NCBI GenBank assembly: GCA_017887325.1
Contig: JAGHIE010000006.1
Location: 1 to 53,777, forward strand
DNA from: Oscillospiraceae bacterium
GTDB taxonomy: Bacteria; Bacillota; Clostridia; Oscillospirales; Ruminococcaceae
Reading direction: 5' to 3'
Length of the DNA stretch: 53,777 bases
The translations under genes and the position numbers were made by a program. The stretch's first letter is position 1, and the number at the start of each line of letters is the position of its first letter. Under the pieces are notes generated by a model that was given only the letters and a program-made list of their open reading frames with translations, searched no databases and was not told where the DNA came from. Shown here in pieces: positions 50,942 through 53,777 of this stretch.

Positions 50942-52195
50942 TCATTCAAATGCTGAGTATTTCAAATTATCGTAAATCATTTGAGTTGCTTTATCAATTC
51001 TTTCATCTATATCATCAAACTCATTTGTATAATGATATTCTTTTGTTGGTGATTCAAAAATTTTATTTACATTTACTATCTCTCTGTCATAAGAACCATA
51101 AAACTGACAAACTTTTATTTGCTCCAACACTTTTATAAAATTATCTAAATCTCTTTGTCTATTTAGTTTTTTCTGTTCATTTTGATTTTTATTATATTCA
51201 CCTGTAAACCAACTTTCCCAAGCACTTTTTTGAACTGGTATTCCGTCTAATGTATAAATCGCACCACTTTCTTTATAACTATTTTCGTTTGTTTCTTCAC
51301 CCAGTGCAATTCCTTTACCACTCATAAAATCATTTTTCCAAAGTAAACTCAAAAATTTATACGCACTATCTTTGTTCTTGCAGTTTTCGGAAATAGCTCC
51401 GTAAGAGATAACATTAGAAAAAGGTTTTCCATTCATTGTAAACATTGGGTAATAGACATTTTTTGACACTTCTTCACTAGAATAATCAGCTGTAATTTCA
51501 TCACTTGCACTCAATATATTAATTTCAAAAACTACATCTTTTCTAAATGCTTCTTTAACTCCATATGACATAATAGATTTTATTTCATCTTCTGTAACTG
51601 TTATTTCTTGTTTTTGATAATCGACTACACTTCCAATCCAATTTTTAGGAAAAATCATAAAATTATATGGAGAAAATTTATCAATTTTTCCTGACTTTAT
51701 TAAATCAGACAAAGGGGTTAATGTGTCATTCATATCAAATCCTACTGTATCTGCAACACTTTGGTCCATTTTGATTATATTACAATCAAATGTTAGTGGT
51801 AAAATATATTGTTTTCCGTCATCTTGTCCTGCCTTCATTACAGGTTCAAAACAATCTTGCATTGTTTTATCATTTTTAACATAATCTGATAAATCTGCCC
51901 AAGTATCGTTATATAATGTTTTATTAACGTCTAATAAAAAAGCTTCTTCTGTAGAATATGCGTAAGGGTTATCTTTCAATAAATATATATCTTTTCCTCT
52001 ACCAGCCATTAACTCTGTTCTAAGTTTTTTTACTTGAGTTTGCCTTTCTTGACTAATATCAGATAACTCTGTCACTTCAAACTCTGTATTTTCGTCAATA
52101 TTAATATTGTAATACAATATTAAATCATCTACTATACTGCCAAATGGTGATTCGGTACATATTGTTATTTTATTTTTGCTTTGTTTTGCAGTCAT
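50942..52195 (-). CDS. Solute-binding-like protein, copy 2, with N-terminus lost by frameshift
   Basis: The open frame gives 417 residues from ATG 52195. It is a paralogue of the protein encoded at 52294-53628 along its whole length: ICTESPFGS..., RQTQVKKLRTELMAGRGKDIYL, KAGQDDGKQYILPLTFDC, and the shared end IYDNLKYSAFE. The fold looks like family-1 extracellular binding proteins (MsmE/UgpB-like). The membrane anchor is encoded upstream in the same frame (VILISIFTVLVLAIFAFLG) but has no start codon in frame; see the next feature. Without it the product would stay in the cytoplasm. No permease or ATPase genes are adjacent. Function unknown. Confidence 0.7.
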   Translation of the reverse strand: MTAKQSKNKITICTESPFGSIVDDLILYYNINIDENTEFEVTELSDISQERQTQVKKLRTELMAGRGKDIYLLKDNPYAYSTEEAFLLDVNKTLYNDTWADLSDYVKNDKTMQDCFEPVMKAGQDDGKQYILPLTFDCNIIKMDQSVADTVGFDMNDTLTPLSDLIKSGKIDKFSPYNFMIFPKNWIGSVVDYQKQEITVTEDEIKSIMSYGVKEAFRKDVVFEINILSASDEITADYSSEEVSKNVYYPMFTMNGKPFSNVISYGAISENCKNKDSAYKFLSLLWKNDFMSGKGIALGEETNENSYKESGAIYTLDGIPVQKSAWESWFTGEYNKNQNEQKKLNRQRDLDNFIKVLEQIKVCQFYGSYDREIVNVNKIFESPTKEYHYTNEFDDIDERIDKATQMIYDNLKYSAFE

Positions 52196-52281
52196 TCCTA
52201 AAAAAGCAAATATTGCTAATACTAAAACTGTAAAAATGCTAATTAAAATTACTGTTTTCTTTTTATATTTTTTAATTTCAT
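52196..52281 (-). other. 5' end of the copy-2 gene with a one-base deletion in a poly-A run
   Basis: ATG 52281 with GGGGAG in front is in the same position and context as the start of copy 1 (GGGGAGATTTTATGAAATT in both). Its frame stops after ten codons. One extra A in the run at codons 4-5 would join MKLKKYKKK to the membrane segment and to the main frame. The site could switch by slippage, be a fixed mutation, or be a sequencing error. Confidence 0.65.
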
Positions 52282-52293
52282 AAAATCTCCCCT

Positions 52294-53628
52294 TTATTCA
52301 AACGCTGAGTATTTTAAATTGTCATAAATAATCCCAATCTCTTTTTCTATTCTCTTTTCTAAATCATCAAAACTAGTTTTATACCCTTTTTCTGTCAAAA
52401 ACAATTCATCTATTTTATGAGCTTGTCTATCAAAATAGTTATAAAATTGACAAGAATTTATTTGTTCCATAGCATTAATAAATTTATCTACATATTTTTG
52501 TCTGTGTTCCTTTATATCTTCTGAATTTTCTGCATTTTCTGCTGTAAACCAATTTCTCCAACCTTTTTTATTTACTGGAACACCCTCTAAATAGTTTACA
52601 TCTCCCCATGCTACATTTATACTATATTTCTCGTCTGAAAGTTTTTGTCCAGTTACTCCATTACCACTCATAAAACCGTCACTCAAATACAAACTTAAAA
52701 ATTTATATGCTTTGTCTTTTTCTTTACAGTTTCTTGAAATTGCTCCATATGATTTTACATTTGCAAAAGTATCTCCATTTATTGTTACCATTGGATAATA
52801 TGTAAATGTAGGTAATTTTTGATAAGTTGTGTCAAATTCACGAGTTATATCTATCACACTAAATCCTTTTACCCACTCATCTTCCTTATAGTTTTCAAAT
52901 CCATAATCAATTATTTTTCTTATTTCTTCTTCTGTTACATTCAATTGAGAGTTTTTATAATCAATCACGCTTCCTATAAAACTTTGTGGAGAAAATATTA
53001 AGCTAAATAACATACTGTTGTTTATTTCACTTCCATTTTCTATCAAACTTAATAATGATGTTTTTCCATAATTTACATCGTACTTTATTCCTTCAGCATA
53101 TTTATCAGATACTTGTACAACTTTACAATCAAATGTTAATGGCAAAATATATTGTTTGCCGTCAACTTGTCCTGCTTTCATTATAGGTTCAAAACAATTT
53201 TTATAACCTTCGTCTTCTTCAACATATTTCGATAAATCTGCCCAAACACCAGCATATAGTGTTTTATTCACATCTTCTATAAATGGTATTATAGATTCTT
53301 GTGTAGATTGATTTCTTAATCTATCTGTCATCAAATATATATCTTTTCCATTACCAGCCATTAGCTCTGTTCTGAGTTTTTTTATTTGAGTTTCTCTTTC
53401 TTGGTTATCATTTGGTAAAACTGTAACCTTAAACTCAACACTATTATCTATAACCTCATTATAATAAAGTACAAAACTTTCAACAGAGTTTTGCATTGCT
53501 TCATCTGTACAAATTGTTATTACCTTTTTAGAGTCTAATACATTAAAAATAGCTATTACCGATATAATTAATATAGTAATAATTGATGTAATAATAATTA
53601 TCTTTTTCTTCGCTAATTTGAATTTCAT
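52294..53628 (-). CDS. Membrane-anchored solute-binding-like protein, copy 1
   Basis: 444 residues. An N-terminal membrane segment (IIIITSIITILIISVIAIFNV, about 10-30) has no lipobox Cys and no clear cleavage site, so it is probably a signal anchor with the bulk outside. The mature part resembles family-1 extracellular binding proteins: KVTVLPNDNQERETQIKKLRTELMAGNGKDIYLMTD, YILPLTFDCKVVQV, and NCKEKDKAYKFLSLYLSDGFMSGNGV. Its end IYDNLKYSAFE is identical to that of copy 2. It is unusual in having no transporter genes beside it; it may be a sensor partner. Ribosome binding site GGGGGAG. Confidence 0.78.
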   Translation of the reverse strand: MKFKLAKKKIIIITSIITILIISVIAIFNVLDSKKVITICTDEAMQNSVESFVLYYNEVIDNSVEFKVTVLPNDNQERETQIKKLRTELMAGNGKDIYLMTDRLRNQSTQESIIPFIEDVNKTLYAGVWADLSKYVEEDEGYKNCFEPIMKAGQVDGKQYILPLTFDCKVVQVSDKYAEGIKYDVNYGKTSLLSLIENGSEINNSMLFSLIFSPQSFIGSVIDYKNSQLNVTEEEIRKIIDYGFENYKEDEWVKGFSVIDITREFDTTYQKLPTFTYYPMVTINGDTFANVKSYGAISRNCKEKDKAYKFLSLYLSDGFMSGNGVTGQKLSDEKYSINVAWGDVNYLEGVPVNKKGWRNWFTAENAENSEDIKEHRQKYVDKFINAMEQINSCQFYNYFDRQAHKIDELFLTEKGYKTSFDDLEKRIEKEIGIIYDNLKYSAFE

Positions 53629-53653
53629 AAAATCTCCCCCATTTTATTATTGT

Positions 53654-53675
53654 TAGTGTAAAGTTTTTTACACTA
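53654..53675. repeat. Short inverted repeat upstream of copy 1
   Basis: TAGTGTAAA and TTTACACTA flank a four-base loop, 26 bases upstream of ATG 53628. It could be an operator or a leader stem. Nothing else is recognised up to the end of the window. Confidence 0.5.
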
Positions 53676-53777
53676 CTTTTCTTTTAAATTCTTTATATAT
53701 CAAGGTTTCGCAAGTTTTTTTGTATAAAAAAACAACGACCCCCTAATTTCATGTTAAAATTGAATATCCAAACCACA

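Noticed and set aside
1-53777. CRISPR arrays and insertion sequences
   Set aside because: No regularly spaced direct repeats and no transposase-like frame were seen on either strand.

Overview
The window looks like chromosome from a low-GC Gram-positive anaerobe of the class Clostridia, probably from the gut. The base composition is very AT-rich, ribosome binding sites are strong AGGAGG types, surface proteins are lipoproteins or sortase-type, sugar import uses YesMN/LplABC-type systems, and GH3, GH94 and GH85 enzymes are present. This assignment is inference; there is no rRNA or marker gene to fix the species. Positions 1-4300 are less AT-rich and look foreign: a shrunken Tn916-family conjugative element. 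It holds a highly folded non-coding block with a TAGCGT box (possible single-strand origin or oriT region), an XRE regulator, a small ORF that may be the tail of a conjugation gene, a TetR-regulated reductase cassette, a frameshifted small gene, and the Orf7 sigma-like and Orf8 pair. No xis or int follows Orf8, but sequences resembling integrase arm sites do. Positions 4502-6415 hold an orphan phage-type protein: BppU baseplate domain, coiled coil and a C-type-lectin-like end resembling targets of diversity-generating retroelements. Positions 6636-20050 are one long minus-strand operon for a Wzx/Wzy-type surface polysaccharide. In transcription order it encodes a GT4 transferase, acyltransferase, second GT4-like transferase, Wzy polymerase, third GT4 transferase, two acyltransferases, a GT2 transferase, a KpsC/KpsS-like transferase, a NeuA-PseG fusion, NeuB and the Wzx flippase. 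The product should contain a nonulosonic acid (sialic, legionaminic or pseudaminic type), but the genes for its precursor, the initiating phosphoglycosyltransferase and the chain-length system are not here. Positions 20284-23065 hold metNIQ for methionine import, preceded by a small ORF with 7 Met in 35 residues and a strong hairpin, arranged like a leader-peptide attenuator. Positions 23155-43285 are mostly for plant-type beta-glycans: two GH3 glycosidases, cellobiose phosphorylase (GH94), and an ABC importer operon with a TIM-barrel isomerase, a ThuA-like protein and an aldo/keto reductase, controlled by a divergent YesN/YesM two-component system. A tRNA-Leu(UAA), a TraX-like protein, a HAD hydrolase, a YgjP-type metallopeptidase and a small lipoprotein sit between them. 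Positions 43343-53777 hold a structured intergenic region that may be a small RNA, a small DUF2007-like protein, a very large cell-wall GH85 endo-beta-N-acetylglucosaminidase, a GtrA/GtrB pair, and two tandem membrane-anchored solute-binding-like proteins, one of them with a frameshifted 5' end.
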